From: Metellina segmentata
Lineage: Eukaryota; Arthropoda; Arachnida; Araneae; Tetragnathidae
Assembly: GCA_947359465.1 (NCBI GenBank)
Contig: OX375872.1
Location: 140,751,608-140,815,607, forward strand
Direction: 5' to 3'
DNA: 64,000 nt
Under the pieces are notes generated by a model. It did no database searches. It saw only the letters and a list, made by a program, of their open reading frames with translations, and was not told the DNA's origin. Within the stretch, counting starts at the first letter, position 1, and every line of letters starts with the position of its first letter. The position numbers were made by a program, and so were the translations under genes. Of this stretch, positions 35,449 to 49,195 are shown piece after piece.

Positions 35449-37047
35449 TCTATATAAATAAGAATGGAGTGTTTGTTTGTACATTCAATATTTTCGACCC
35501 ATTTCAAGTTTTCTATCCGTTTTGGACCCTTCTGATGCCGAATCCGCCTTTTTCTCGTTTGGTGTCTGTCTGTGTGTCTGTCCGTATGTTGTTCCCAAAA
35601 CACGTCCACGCGGTTTAAGATATTTTCATGAAAATTTGCATACAGTGAGTACTTATCTTTATTTAGAGAGTGGCATTGGTTGCGAAAGTCTGTATGTCCG
35701 TCTTTCTGTTCTATGCTCGATTTTGTGTTTGTGTAGACATCACATGAATTGTATTCCATATATTTGATTGCATTGTATTTTATTTTATACATTATCTATT
35801 AGTTTAATGAATGCAATATTAAACATTTCTTTATTGCTATATTTAGTTGAGTTTCATGCTAAAACACCTGAGTAAGTATACTTAAATCAACCATAATTTG
35901 GTAGTTTTGGAAAAATTGGAATGTCTATTGAATATTACGATTACTTCGATTGCTTTACCAGTACTGCTGAAAAAGTAATTATTCTTCAATTTTTTTTTTT
36001 TATGGAATTTCATCTCTGATACTTCATTTATTTCGAGTCTTATTTTTATTCTTTGCGCAATGAAAACGATTTCAGAATATTTGGGACAGACAATATTTTT
36101 CAATGAAACGAGAATGAACAAGATCGCGCGAGCAGTGATATTTTCTGTTTCTTTCGCTCTGAATTAATTTCACATTTCTAAATTTTCTGCACTTTTAGTT
36201 GTAAATTGTGGCAACTGCGCGAGATCAAGAGATAAAATTGAATCACAAATTAATATCTTTAGAACAATTTTTTGCGACATCTTTTATTTTGTTTTACTTC
36301 GCTGTTTCCTGTTTTAAATATTTATTATTTTAATAAATGTGTTTTCCTTCTCATCACACGCAACAGCACCACAAAGTATTAGACTTAAAAATGTCAAGTA
36401 AGTCAGTATAAATTTTCAGTAAATTTTAAGTGTAGTTATGCCATTATTGAAAGAATAATGCCGTTATTTAAAGAATAATGCCGTTATTTAAAGAATAATG
36501 CCGTTATTTAAAGAATAATGCCGTTATTGAAAGAATAATAATGTTTATTAATCCAAACTGGAACTTTTTCCAACATTAAAAAATTCGTTGTAATAATGAC
36601 AGGAGAAGATTGCAAAATTTCACAATGTCGCATACCGGAGGCAAGAGTGCCACAAGTAAAAAAATATTGTTTTGTTGACTATGAGTGCGAGAGCACTCGC
36701 CGTAAATCGTAATTTTAATTAATTGAGTTGAACATGAAAAGAACTTAAGAAAGGGAATTCCAAATCTTCCTATAAATCGTCTTTTATAGTAGTAACCTTA
36801 GTATCACCTTTCGTCATTTTGTAGCTTTGTCATACAGCAATTGTGCGATGTATGTGAAATGTATTACATGAAAGGATATGTATGTGTAGGATTTGTGTCC
36901 AAAGTAAGTTGTAGAAAATATAAAGATGGCGAAAGGTGTTAAAATAAATTTTTATTCTACAAAAAACGTAAGTCATTATATATTTTGATTATCTCTTCAA
37001 TCTAGAGTAAACCAATTCAAACCGAGTAAGGTCGGGTATTTTGCTAG
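35449..37047 (+). mobile_element. Helitron-like non-autonomous element
   Basis: The start, TCTATATAAATAAGAATGGA, resembles the TC(C/T)TATATAA start of many Helitrons. The end reads ACCGAGTAAGGTCGGGTATTTTGCTAG|T, a short GC hairpin about 10 bases before CTAG. There is a GTGTCTGTCTGTGTGTCTGT segment and a 20-bp minisatellite inside. No Rep/helicase frame is present. The base before TC is T rather than A, which weakens the call slightly. Confidence 0.5.
36434..36545. repeat. 20-bp minisatellite, about 5 copies
   Basis: TGCCGTTATTTAAAGAATAA is repeated almost exactly (first and last copies have TTGAAAG). It lies inside the Helitron-like element. Confidence 0.95.
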
Positions 37048-37476
37048 TAATACATAAATACAGCGGATGTTTTGAACCTCAGTCAAAGTTATTAATTAAA
37101 AGTTGAATTTTTGGTGGATTTTTAAATGTTAAAATTCTTGAAAAAATCTTGATATTTTAGACTTTTCCCATAAAAAAATTGTAAAAAAAATATTATTTCT
37201 AGCAACTTGATGGAGATTCAAAACACGAAGAATAATATTAGGTATAAATTGCTACAGGAATTGTTTTTCTGAACAAATTACAATTTGACATGTCACTGTT
37301 CAAAAAACATGCTAATTAGCTAATTATATCTAAATTAGATAACTAGTGATTATTTAATCTGAAGAGTTTGTACTGAAATGAATTTAAGTACAAACCAGTG
37401 ACTTATTGTAAATAAATAGGATTTTTTAAAGTCAAAATTAAAAAAAAACCCCTTCAAGTGTATACGTACACCTTAA

Positions 37477-37642
37477 ATGACGGGTCACCAGTATGAGTAC
37501 AGATGACGGACTCCAAGACGATGTTGGAAGGCTGAACCTAGTATTATGTTAGATGAAGAGCCACAGTATGGGTACAGATGACGGACCCCAGTTCGGAGGT
37601 TAGATGGCAGTCGCTAGTATCCAGTTAGATGACGCGATATAG
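37477..37642. repeat. Short-unit array, right part
   Basis: Units such as GGTACAGATGACGGACCCCAG, GTTAGATGGCAGTCGCTAGTATC and CAGTTAGATGACG match 35030-35120. The array is interrupted by the TTAA element on one side and the CAGTAATACCCC element on the other. Confidence 0.6.
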
Positions 37643-37644
37643 TA

Positions 37645-38237
37645 CAGTAATACCCCGACTTGAGCAAATTAGGAGCTACGCGGTTTTTTATTTCTTCGTT
37701 TGGTACCAGTGAGGCCCGCTATCTTCAGTGTTTCTCTTGCTGTGATACACTATAACGAAGTGGGACGAGTGGTGTGCCTTTCAACACACGAAACAGCCTA
37801 ATTTACAAGTTAACTTGCGTTAATTTTACAAAAAAAACTATACATACGTTATATTACAATAGAGATTTACATCCCTATGTCGCGGACGGTGCAAAAGAGG
37901 CAAAAATTTAACTGTTGTGGTCCCAGAAAGCATCACAAAACAAACACCTTTGTTCTAGTTGAGCTCTCCAGCAGATCTCTCTGTGTCGCCAGATTTTTCA
38001 GGAAATCAGTTAAAAATCACATACACCCAAAACCAACGAGACGGCTGTCTAAGACCACCTGCGCCGCCCGGGCAGCTGTTGCGGCAATTTGATGAATATT
38101 TTTCTTTTAAACTAGTATTTTTGCGTGTCCTTGATCCCAATTAAATAAAATTTATATGTACTTATATGCAAAGTTGTACCCCGACTAACGCGACTTTCCG
38201 TCTATTCCATCAACCGCGTAACTTCGGGGTATTACTG
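37645..38237. mobile_element. pogo/Tigger-like MITE with TA target duplication
   Basis: The left end CAGTAATACCCCGACTTGAG and the inverted right end CAGTAATACCCCGAAGTTAC share the first 14 bases. TA flanks both sides (37643-37644, 38238-38239). The 593-base interior is GC-richer and has overlapping open frames (37877-38092, 37959-38144) that may be the eroded 3' end of a Tigger-type transposase, though I see no catalytic motif. Confidence 0.7.
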
Positions 38238-38239
38238 TA

Positions 38240-38989
38240 TCAGGTAAGATGATGGTTAACGTTGAATAGTATTTGCTTTGACCAAAGTGCTGAAATCATA
38301 TTACAAAATAAGCCAAGTGACGTCACGTTCGGAATACGCTTAGGAAACACGCTCCGCCGCAGAAACGCTACTGCCACCTACAACTTGACAGAAGAAGCCT
38401 CGTATTGATGATCGTATTTACTCCGCATTTCTACCAACGTTTTCTCTAGTGTGCTGTTTAGAAGTTCCAATACAGAGACCCGTAATCTAGAATAATGGTA
38501 CTTTTCAACATTTCCAGAAACAAAGCACGGGTTTCAAGCGATGTAACTTTTAAAATCGATAAATTTGAAAGATATCAAAAGGATGTTAAGCAATTTGGAA
38601 CGACTTCCGTATCCCTTTGTAGTGCTAATGTTTTGGAATATTTTCATTGTTCCCTTATGGTCTCTTTAAATAGTTTATTACTCTCACAGCTGCTTTCTAT
38701 ATTTCTTCCTAAGCCCTTTGAAATACACCGTGACTGAACATAAACCGTGAGCCCTTCTCTTTGGTCGTAGTTTTTTTACTCGTTTCAAAACATTTAAGTA
38801 ATTTATGTTTGTTTTGCTTTTTCGAACTTGTGTGTCTTTCCGGCTCTAAGGTGATAGTTTTAGTGGAGTCTATATCATAGATATCTTATCTATATCACAT
38901 ATCTTACACTGAAGGTATTATAGTTTTATTATTGCTTTTAGATTTTGTTTAAAGTGTTATCCTATCCATACGTATACATTCACATAGTT
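38240..38989. other. Unannotated stretch
   Basis: Has a GC-richer patch at 38310-38420 (GTGACGTCACGTTCGGAATA, CTGCCACCTACAACTTGACA). Its inverse resembles the AGGTGGC blocks at 790 and 7380, so it is probably part of a dispersed repeat. Confidence 0.4.
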
Positions 38990-39910
38990 ACTTATATTCA
39001 ATCACTTTTATAAGTAGGTTTATATACATTTTATTCTGCATGTTAACTTTTCTCCTTCCTGGGGTTTTTAATATAGATTCTTACGTACATTCGCATATAG
39101 ATTATTACATACATCCTCTTACAAATTTTAAATAATAGTCTGATTTGCAACGAGTATTTTCTCTCTACTTTAACATATTTTTAGGTGTTTATTATAGATT
39201 CTAATATATACTTCCCATATGGATGTATTATTATAGATTTTTCATTCTTATAGTTTCTGATATACGTTATCTTGTAGTTTATTATTTACATGATCTTATA
39301 GTTTCTTATATACACACACATTTTATATCTTATAGTTTCTTATATACAAACACATTTTATATCTTATAGTTTCAAATATACATTATCTTATAGTTTCTTA
39401 CATATGTAATCGTATACTAGTTTCTTACATACATTATCTTATAATTTCTTCTATACATCCTTGTCCGCATTTGAACTTTTTTATCTCTCTAAAATATTCG
39501 GAGGTTTATTCTTGATTCTTATATACATTTTCATACTAGATATGTTTCTGGCTGGGTGTATACTCAATTTTATGCCCTATATTGTTTTTGTACATTTAAT
39601 ATTTATAGCTTATATTTAAAAATATTACAGCTAATATGAAATTGTTCTCTGACAAAAGATGTTTTCAAATGTGTACTTTTACCATTCCTATAAAAATTAC
39701 GTTCAAATTATTGTTTAGTAGAGTTTTGGAGTGTTAAAGATATATCTCCTGTGGGATGTATTGAATTCTTAACTTTGGGAACCATGTACATTCGCAAACT
39801 GATATAGCATTATAGATTCTTAGATACATCTACATTTAGATACATTATTATAGATCTTTTATACATTCGCGCATATAGATGTATTATTTTAAATACTTAT
39901 ATACATTCGC
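38990..39910. repeat. Degenerate array of ~40-50-bp AT-rich units
   Basis: ATATACATTCGCATATAGAT, TTATTATAGATTCTTA and, at 39280-39440, CTTATAGTTTCTTATATACA recur many times. No coding potential. Confidence 0.65.
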
Positions 39911-40075
39911 ATATAAGTAAATTTAAAATAATGATTACTTTTCTTGTTTCTTCAAAAGCATGAAATTGCAACGTTAAAATTTTCATGAATTATAAAACTC
40001 ATTGTTGGAACGCTTTCAAATCAAGCTTTGTCTGAAATCCTAGAGAGGATGGTATGAAGACAAAGAAAATACATA

Positions 40076-40339
40076 TTATCTCCTCAGCTGCGACGGACCT
40101 TTTGTTATGTCAATTCGCTCGCATTTCACTGGCTGACACGTTGTCATACAGCTGGTGTTAAATCTAAAACCTAAATAATAGCAGGTGAAAACAACAAAGC
40201 ATTTATCGTAGCTTGGGAAACACTTAAGAAAGTCAATGGACAGATGTTTTCGACATTCGAAATGCCGAGAAGAGAAAGTAAAATAATTTTTATTCTTTAC
40301 TATCTGTACAGTTTTTTTTGGAGAAGGATCGATTCGCAA
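40076..40339 (-). CDS. Cys-rich exon-like frame, unrecognised
   Basis: An open frame of 87 codons on the minus strand, with TTG instead of ATG at its upstream limit. Its last ~60 residues hold seven cysteines: HFECRKH, DFLKCFPSYDKC, FVVFTC, NTSCMTTC and QPVKCERID, ending GPSQLRR and a stop. The final ~25 codons have balanced base use unlike the flanks. Possible acceptor sites (TTTCTTAAG, TTTAACACCAG) lie inside the frame, so the true exon may be shorter. It could be the last exon of a small secreted or extracellular protein, or chance. I recognise no family. Confidence 0.25.
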   Translation of the reverse strand: MRIDPSPKKTVQIVKNKNYFTFSSRHFECRKHLSIDFLKCFPSYDKCFVVFTCYYLGFRFNTSCMTTCQPVKCERIDITKGPSQLRR

Positions 40340-40829
40340 TGGAAATCATTGAGTCGGTTAGATGGTTTTAAGACTAACATATAAATATGAACAAAAACTT
40401 TCTGATTCGATAAAAGACTGTTATATCGCTTCATATTAAGCTTCAAAAAGTTCTGTCCTGTTGTGTATTATTTTTATTGTTGGTTAGTTGAGTTTTGTGG
40501 CGAAAGGGCCATATTTGGCCAAGCTGCGCCGAACAACGTCATGTAAATAGATATGCACACAAGAAAAGATTAACTAATACAAGAGCAATGGAAAAAGAAG
40601 GAATCGAACATGACAATCATTTAATACATATAAGCATGATCATATTGCTATCTAATGTTGTCAACTTAGGTTGTAAAGATAGAGGTGATAATACTTCTAT
40701 CTAGTGTTGTAAAGCATCATCAGGTGATCAAGATAAAATCTTTATTTTGTATTTTCAAGTATTGTGATCATCCGCTATTTAGTGTGGTCAGGTATCAAGC
40801 GATCATACTGTTATTTAGTGTCTACAAGT

Positions 40830-40831
<2 letters not shown>

Positions 40832-40860
<29 letters not shown>
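40832..40860. repeat. (TA)n(CA)n microsatellite
   Basis: A TATATATATATA run followed by CACACACACA, ending directly at the left terminus of the Tc1 copy. Confidence 0.9.
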
Positions 40861-42352
40861 TCATGTTCATAAATTAGGGATAATTAAAAACACACGAAAA
40901 TCAAACTCTAAAGTAAAAATTTCACATGTAGAATTATCATACACATCTTCTAGAATAATATCCAAATTACAGGAAGCCATCAGATGACGCCGATAATACG
41001 TCACAATGACGAGAGTGTAAGAGAGGTGTATATAAGGAAAGGTAGAAAATAAGTAAAATTGTTCACAAGCGTTCTGTAAGCCGCTCAGTGCCACAACCAA
41101 ACAGTTATGGCACAGAGGACGCATGTCGATGATCTTTTACTTGGTAGAATTATCGGCCGCCTGGAATGTGGGCGTACTCAGACGGAAGTTTCAGTGGCAC
41201 TTGGAATCGCCCAAAGTGTCATTTCTAGGCTTTGGCAACGATTCCAAAATGATGGAAATGTCAGTAGACGTTACACTACAGGTATCCCCCGAGATACAGC
41301 TCCGAATGCTGACCGGTATTTGGCAGTAACTACAAAAGTAAGCAGACGGAGCACAGCATCCGGCCTTTCTCGTCAGCTATCTTCAGCCATGGTTACGACA
41401 GTTTCAAATCAAACCGTTTACAGACGTTTGGGACATGTTGGTCTATATGCTCGCAGGCCTGTCAGATGTGTTCAGCTAACGGCAACTCACTGACCCCAGC
41501 GGTAGGCCTGGAGTAGAGAACATGCAATGTGGACATCGTCACAATGACCTTCTGTGATGTTTTCCGACGAGTCCAGGTTTAGCTTACAGTCTGATTCACG
41601 GCGGACGTTCATATGGAGAACGCCAGGTACCCGCTACCACCGAGACAACATCATTGAACGGCACCGTTACGGTGGTGCAGGATTGCTCGTTTGGGGCGGA
41701 ATTATACTGGGCTCCAGAACAGATCTACATGTTCAAATCGGAACCACGAGAGGCCAAACTTATCGGGACATCATTCTGGAACAACATGTACGTTTGTTTA
41801 GGGGTGCCATGGGCGCAGAATTTGTGTTTACGGATGACAACGACCGTCCTCACAGTGCAAACATTGTGAACGATTGCCTTGAATCTGAGGATATCACCCG
41901 CATGGAATGTCCAACATTCTCACCTGACTTGAATCCAATACAGCATATGTGGGACATGCTTCGCCCACGAGTTGCAGCCTGTCAACCACCTCCTACATAT
42001 GTACCGGAACTTCGGAGAACATTGCTTGCTCAGTGGAGTGACCTTCCTCAAGATCAGCTCGATAATTTGATCCTCAGCATGCCTAGTTGTTCTACGGACT
42101 GTGTTTCATCGTCTGGGAGATATACAATGTATTAACCATCATACCAACCATGTCATATTAAGTTTTTGTAAGGTCGATATTTTTTGTAATTGCTCCAGTG
42201 AGCAAAAATCGTAGTTTTTATGATTCGTATCATACATACACCATCTTTTTTGTTCTTTACCTTTTGTTTAATAGATGGGCCTTATGAATAAGTCACGTTT
42301 GTTTTGTTTCTGAACCTCTATATTGAACATTAACCTTAATTTATGGACATGA

Positions 42353-42353
<1 letters not shown>
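40860..42353 (+). mobile_element. Tc1-family transposon, nearly complete
   Basis: The left end CTCATGTTCATAAATTAGGG (40860 on) pairs with the inverted right end CTCATGTCCATAAATTAAGG (ending 42353). The 1.49-kb length is normal for Tc1. TA follows on the right; the left flank is a CA repeat. It directly abuts the (TA)n tract that carries the pogo-like element. Confidence 0.75.
41107..42135 (+). pseudogene. Tc1-like transposase with stops and a changed catalytic residue
   Basis: ATG at 41107 opens a helix-turn-helix region (GRIIGRLECGRTQTEVSVAL, then QSVISRLWQRFQ) and a second HTH block (TVSNQTVYRRLGHVGLYARR). Stops follow at 41491 and again at about 41503 and 41545. The same frame then resumes to 42135 with the catalytic core: FSDESRF, GGAGLLVWGGI, TDDNDRPH and SPDLNPIQHMW. 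The spacing from the second Asp to the third site is 34, as in DD34E, but the Glu is Gln (CAG) here. Two independent faults, stop codons and the loss of Glu, mean it is inactive. Confidence 0.85.

Positions 42354-42399
<46 letters not shown>
42352..42399. repeat. (TA)n tract left of the pogo-like element
   Basis: About 24 TA units between the Tc1 right end and the pogo-like left end. Confidence 0.9.
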
Positions 42400-44933
<2,534 letters not shown>

Positions 44934-45016
44934 CTATTAATAGTGAAACCTTCCATGAATCCCAATTCTTTAAAATGCATTTCTCTCATACATTTACTAG
45001 AATTTGTCAAGTAAAG

Positions 45017-45205
45017 ATGAATTGGTCGAGAAAGATGAATTTATCGACATTTGCGTGCACACTAAATGACCCTAGCGTTTCGAATCCCCAACAGAACTGC
45101 ATGGAGCCCAAGAGAAAATGCATTAAGCCACAGTGCAATGACGTCGAGATCTGGGTTAGTTACGGAATCACGCTAAAGGCGTTCCCCACGAATTTCCCGC
45201 TCTGA
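45017..45205 (+). CDS. Small Cys-containing open frame, unrecognised
   Basis: ATG at 45017 opens 62 codons with G/C-rich third positions, unlike the AT-rich surroundings. It includes [29 protein letters not shown] and NDVEIW, then [14 protein letters not shown] before the stop. GG|GTTAGT after DVEIW could be a donor, in which case this is an exon of something larger. It lies 85 bases after the (TA)n tract. No family recognised; a chance frame is quite possible. Confidence 0.2.
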   Translation: MNWSRKMNLSTFACTLNDPSVSNPQQNCMEPKRKCIKPQCNDVEIWVSYGITLKAFPTNFPL

Positions 45206-45685
45206 TCAATACTAACATTTGAGCGGTGAATCAAGAATTTTTCACTTTTACGCTTGAAAAAAGTGATTGAATTTAAGAGTACGTTTCATTTATACATGGA
45301 ATGAAAATTTCAAAGCTTTCAGCTAGACTCTCTCTTTTGCCTTCCCTCCAATATTACTTTAATAGCCTTCAGGTATGTGGTACAAGATGGCTTGATGCGA
45401 TATTTTTTAAAACAAAATGAAAGGCATAGAAATTACAAATGCGATTGTTAGGGAAATGTTTATGAGCTTTTGAGCTTTGAACCGGTTGATGCATGGTTGG
45501 GTATGAATTAATGCATGCTAGAAAATACGATTTTCCCTATTATGTCTAATTATAATGCTGTTAAATGTTCAATCAGATGCATGAAGCATCAGACTGAGCG
45601 CATCTTTAATAAACGGACTTATTTATTAAACTCCCTAATTTCAGAATATTCCTTCGTCTTTTATAATGTGGCACAATTAAGTCTT

Positions 45686-45911
45686 TTAACTCTCCCGGTG
45701 GTTGTCTCTACGAGGAATCTCATTATTAGCAAAATTAACCAGATTTTGATGGACGAGATATCTTGTCAGTAGAAAAAAACTGACCAGATCTTGATCTCGT
45801 CATAAGAAAACCCCGGTGATATCTTGATAACGCCGGCGATATCTTGTCATTAGCAAAATTGGTCAGATCTTGACAGATGAGATGTATCATCGAAATTACT
45901 TGGAGGGTTAA
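45686..45911. mobile_element. TTAA-type miniature element, copy e (complete)
   Basis: 226 bases beginning and ending in TTAA: TTAACTCTCCCGGTGGTTGT at the left, and TTACTTGGAGGGTTAA at the right. It is inverted relative to copies a-d and f. The interior holds CTGACCAGATCTTGATCTCG-type modules. The TTAA target and CCCTCC termini fit piggyBac-like MITEs. Confidence 0.75.
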
Positions 45912-45979
45912 CAAAGTAGTCATAGAGTGTATGTAGGAATTATAACAAACGTACATAAATTATGAATACGTGCTTAGAT

Positions 45980-46132
45980 CAGGGCTCGAAATACCCGGGT
46001 GCACAGGTGCACTGTGCACATGAAAATAAAATTGTGCACCTAATTTTTTCCAGCTAGGCACACCTGTGCACCTAATTTAAAAACTTAGGTGCACGAGGTG
46101 CACCTGTATTAAAAAATGTATTTCGAGGCCTG
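45980..46132. mobile_element. hAT MITE with perfect 8-bp target duplication
   Basis: The left end CAGGGCTCGAAATAC and the inverted right end CAGGCCTCGAAATAC match at 14 of 15 positions. GCTTAGAT flanks both sides (45972-45979 and 46133-46140) without a mismatch. The 153-base interior is built from GTGCAC-containing motifs (AGGTGCAC, GTGCACCTAA). The CAGGGCTCGAAAT start is typical of some hAT elements. The undamaged duplication suggests a fairly recent insertion. Confidence 0.85.
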
Positions 46133-46134
46133 GC

Positions 46135-48490
46135 TTAGATTAACATTGGATGATTATGTATTAAAGCTCTTTACAATTACACATGCTTAATAAGGTATAC
46201 GAAGGATCAGTATTAGCACAACTCTAATCAAATTAAATATTTTTTTGAACTTCACTTTTCTCAGAATACTTCGTTCTTTACAATGTAACATAATGTTTTA
46301 TAATGTATTGCAATCATAGAGACGCTTTGCAGCAAAATAGTTTCAGAGCACTTTTTAGCTGAAAACAATAAATCGGCACTAAAATGTGAAAACCAGTCTA
46401 TTCAAAAGGTTTGGGAAAATGATTTTGCAAAACAATTTGGAAACCATCCACAAGGAGGCGCGTAACAGCAAAATTCATTCAGAGATATTTTTAGCAGTAA
46501 ACAGATCGACCACACCTTTGAATTATGATCGGAAAATTACCTAAAACGTGCCCCACAGAGAACCCCGGAATCCTTGGTACATACCGCACATATAATCTGA
46601 TGGGCTAAAATCCGACGAACGTGGTTTCCATTTCAGAGTACTATTACAGTCATAATCGGATTAATATTGGATCTTTGCGTGGCACATGGTAGTATAGCAA
46701 GCAGTCTCTAAACTGAGTGAACACGTTATGGCTCAAATGATCATCAAGGATGACTATTGTCTGTTGCTCAATGATACAGTTTTTGGCTAAGGGTTAAAGT
46801 TTGATCTTCAAGGATGGTTACAAACTGTCTGTATCTTAGATATGTCAGTTATGCTACCTGTGGTTCAGCATTGAATATTTATATGTGAGGATGTTACAAA
46901 GTGTCTGTACCTCAGGTATGTCAGTGATACATTTGGAAAGCTGCCCCAATCAACGTCCAAGTAAATGCAAGAAAAGTTTTACTGATACACGAAAGAGAAA
47001 TATATCCAGTGTCGACCGAACTTGCATCGCCTACAGCTCTCAAGTTGCCTCCTGAGAGTTAGAACCCTCGTCTCTGGCCTCTAGAATCAATCTTCTTGTC
47101 ACTGAAATATCGGTGCGCTGCCTTATTGTAGAGGACCGGATATTGTTAGTAAAGGTTGAATATAATTACGCAGATTAGTTTTTCTTTAATTTACGTTTTC
47201 GCTATCTGAAAAACAGGGTTGCCCCATAAGATAACTTTCATTCTTTGAAGGCATCTGTAACTAAATAAATTAAATGGAATTGAGACTTATAAAGATATGG
47301 GCAGATGTATTGGACGAAACAGATTTTAGTACCAAATGTAACCATTGGTGGAAATTTTGTGTTGAAAATGGTGTTGAGCTGAAATTCGTCAATGTGGAAA
47401 ATATGATATTGGTTAATGGAGATTGTCTCGCGTGAGTTGAATCTCTATATAAATTTGTGTCTATTGCCAATTTGAATATTAATTGCAGCGCTCCACATAT
47501 ACAGCTGGAATTAGTAGCGTAGTTGTTGTTTACATAGTCATAACTTTATAACCACTTTTATATGTGTTTGATTCAAATTTTTACACCTCCAAAAGCACCA
47601 AACATCCCCATATCGGCGACTTATGGTACTAATTTTTTTCGCGGCATACATCTCCCATGTCTTTAAAAGTCTTAACACTAAGTTTGGTTCCATTCCGTTT
47701 ATTCGATTTAGCTACAGACACCTCCAAAGAGAGGAAACTCTTTTATGGACATTCTGAACATTGAAAAAAATTGACTTAAAGTTGGTGAACTTAATTTTAG
47801 AAAGACCCCTAAGTTGTGTAATGAGGAAAGGACAAGGGCTATCTGGAAACGGATAACAGACTTCAGTGTAAAAACTTTTCAAGTAGCAATAAGAGTATCT
47901 TGTAAGAACTTCGTCTCATGTTATTACCTACACCGTCTTCATATTTCCACCGTTTTTTTTAAAGAGCTTTATATTGCGTTAACAATGTCTTTTCTCTGTG
48001 AAATAAAACCCTCGAACTTCTTTTAGCAGGAATCTAAGCTACAAGGGACAGAATGGCTATTATGAGGAACATAAAAGTGAGAGAGAACTAAAGCTGCAGT
48101 GATAAGGAGAGAATATCAGTTACGTGCATCTTACAGTGAAGGGGGAAAACTCAATCAAGAATACAAGATGAAGGTGAAATTGTGTTTTGATCAAAATTTT
48201 GATACTGAAATGAAATTTCGGTAAGGGCAAAGCGAGCACGCAAGACACGTAAAGATCCTTGGATATGCTTTTTTTCTATTCAAGAATCGAAAGAAAAATG
48301 CTCATGCAATAACTTCAGGTTTTCCATTACTCTGTTTGCCATTTTGTCTTATGAAGGCAAAATGATACAACATATAGTTTTTTAAACTTTTGAGGGGTTC
48401 TTATCCATAATTCCATCTAGCAAATGAATTATTGAATGACTTCTAGCCAATTTTGACCAATCTTACTGAAGTCATACCTCTTCAAATGAA
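46135..48490. other. Unannotated stretch with small repeats
   Basis: A short duplication lies at 46815-46930 (GTTACAAACTGTCTGTATCT.. / GTTACAAAGTGTCTGTACCT..). 46960-47060 (AGTTTTACTGATACACGAAAGAG) matches 54425-54490, so it is a dispersed repeat. No gene recognised. Confidence 0.4.
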
Positions 48491-48494
48491 AAGA

Positions 48495-48625
48495 AAAATT
48501 GAATCTTTCCAAAGGTTTATATTCTAAGGAAAGGTGCAGTAGAATATTTTAAAAGGATATTATTATAAGGGGTGTCTATTCTAAGGGAAAATGTAGTGGA
48601 ATCGTTACAAAGAATTATATTCTAA
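48495..48625. repeat. 82-bp repeat family, short copy
   Basis: Contains CTTTCCAAAGGTTTATATTC, TAAGGAAAGGTGCAGTAGAA and related units. Confidence 0.65.
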
Positions 48626-48639
48626 CACTTTCTCATTTT

Positions 48640-48945
48640 CCCTTTGAGCCACGGCGTCCCGGTTGGAAAAGTAACGGAAAGACAAGAGAGGGTTACAAGT
48701 TCGAAGAACGTCGTGTACAAAGGGGTCTGGTGTGCGTTAAATCTGTCGTGTCCTCATATGTCCCCTCGCGCTGGCATAGTATTGAATGTTAGGAAAGTGA
48801 GATGCCAGCTAAGGTGTGACCTCGTTATCAGACCGTGATTAAAAATTACTTGGTGTTGTCCTTGGTTCTTTCCCAGTGGATTTGATCAAGGACCATCACC
48901 AATAGCCCGTTGTGCGACGTTAATTGAAGTACAAACTACCCATAT
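48640..48945 (+). repeat. tRNA-derived SINE, full length
   Basis: The head has a box A-like TCCCGGTTGGAAAAGTAACG and box B-like GGGTTACAAGTTCGAAGAAC. The body has CGTCGTGTACAAAGGGGTCT and GATGCCAGCTAAGGTGTGAC, and the end TTGTGCGACGTTAATTGAAG. Confidence 0.75.
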
Positions 48946-49195
48946 TATCAGTGTAAGGGGTTGTAGAGACTTGAACAGCGCCACTGCTTTTAACGGGCTT
49001 CAAAATTACGCGGTGTTGTCTTCGGATCTTTCCCTTCGGGTTAGATCCCGGATCGTCCATAATAGCTCATTGTGTTGATCCAGTGTGACGTTCATTGCAC
49101 TACCTAAAACATCCCCCCCTCCGGAATTATTCCAGACTTTCGACAATGGCCCGTTATGTTGCTTCATGGCGACGTCAATTGAAGCACCTACCTAC
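48946..49195 (+). repeat. Two SINE tails in tandem
   Basis: 49000-49115 (AAATTACGCGGTGTTGTCTTC to TGTGACGTTCATTGCACTAC) and 49125-49195 (GACAATGGCCCGTTATGTTGC to GACGTCAATTGAAGCACCTACC) repeat the 3' part of the SINE without heads. Confidence 0.65.

Larger units (their letters stand above)
35125..37472. mobile_element. TTAA-flanked element with 20-bp inverted ends
   Basis: The left end GGTGTATGTATACACTTGAA (35125-35144) and the right end (37453-37472; inverted, GGTGTACGTATACACTTGAA) differ at one position. Both ends are flanked by TTAA (35121-35124 and 37473-37476), the target duplication typical of piggyBac-like elements. The interior has no transposase. It contains the Helitron-like element 35449-37047, which must have landed later. 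Confidence 0.7.
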
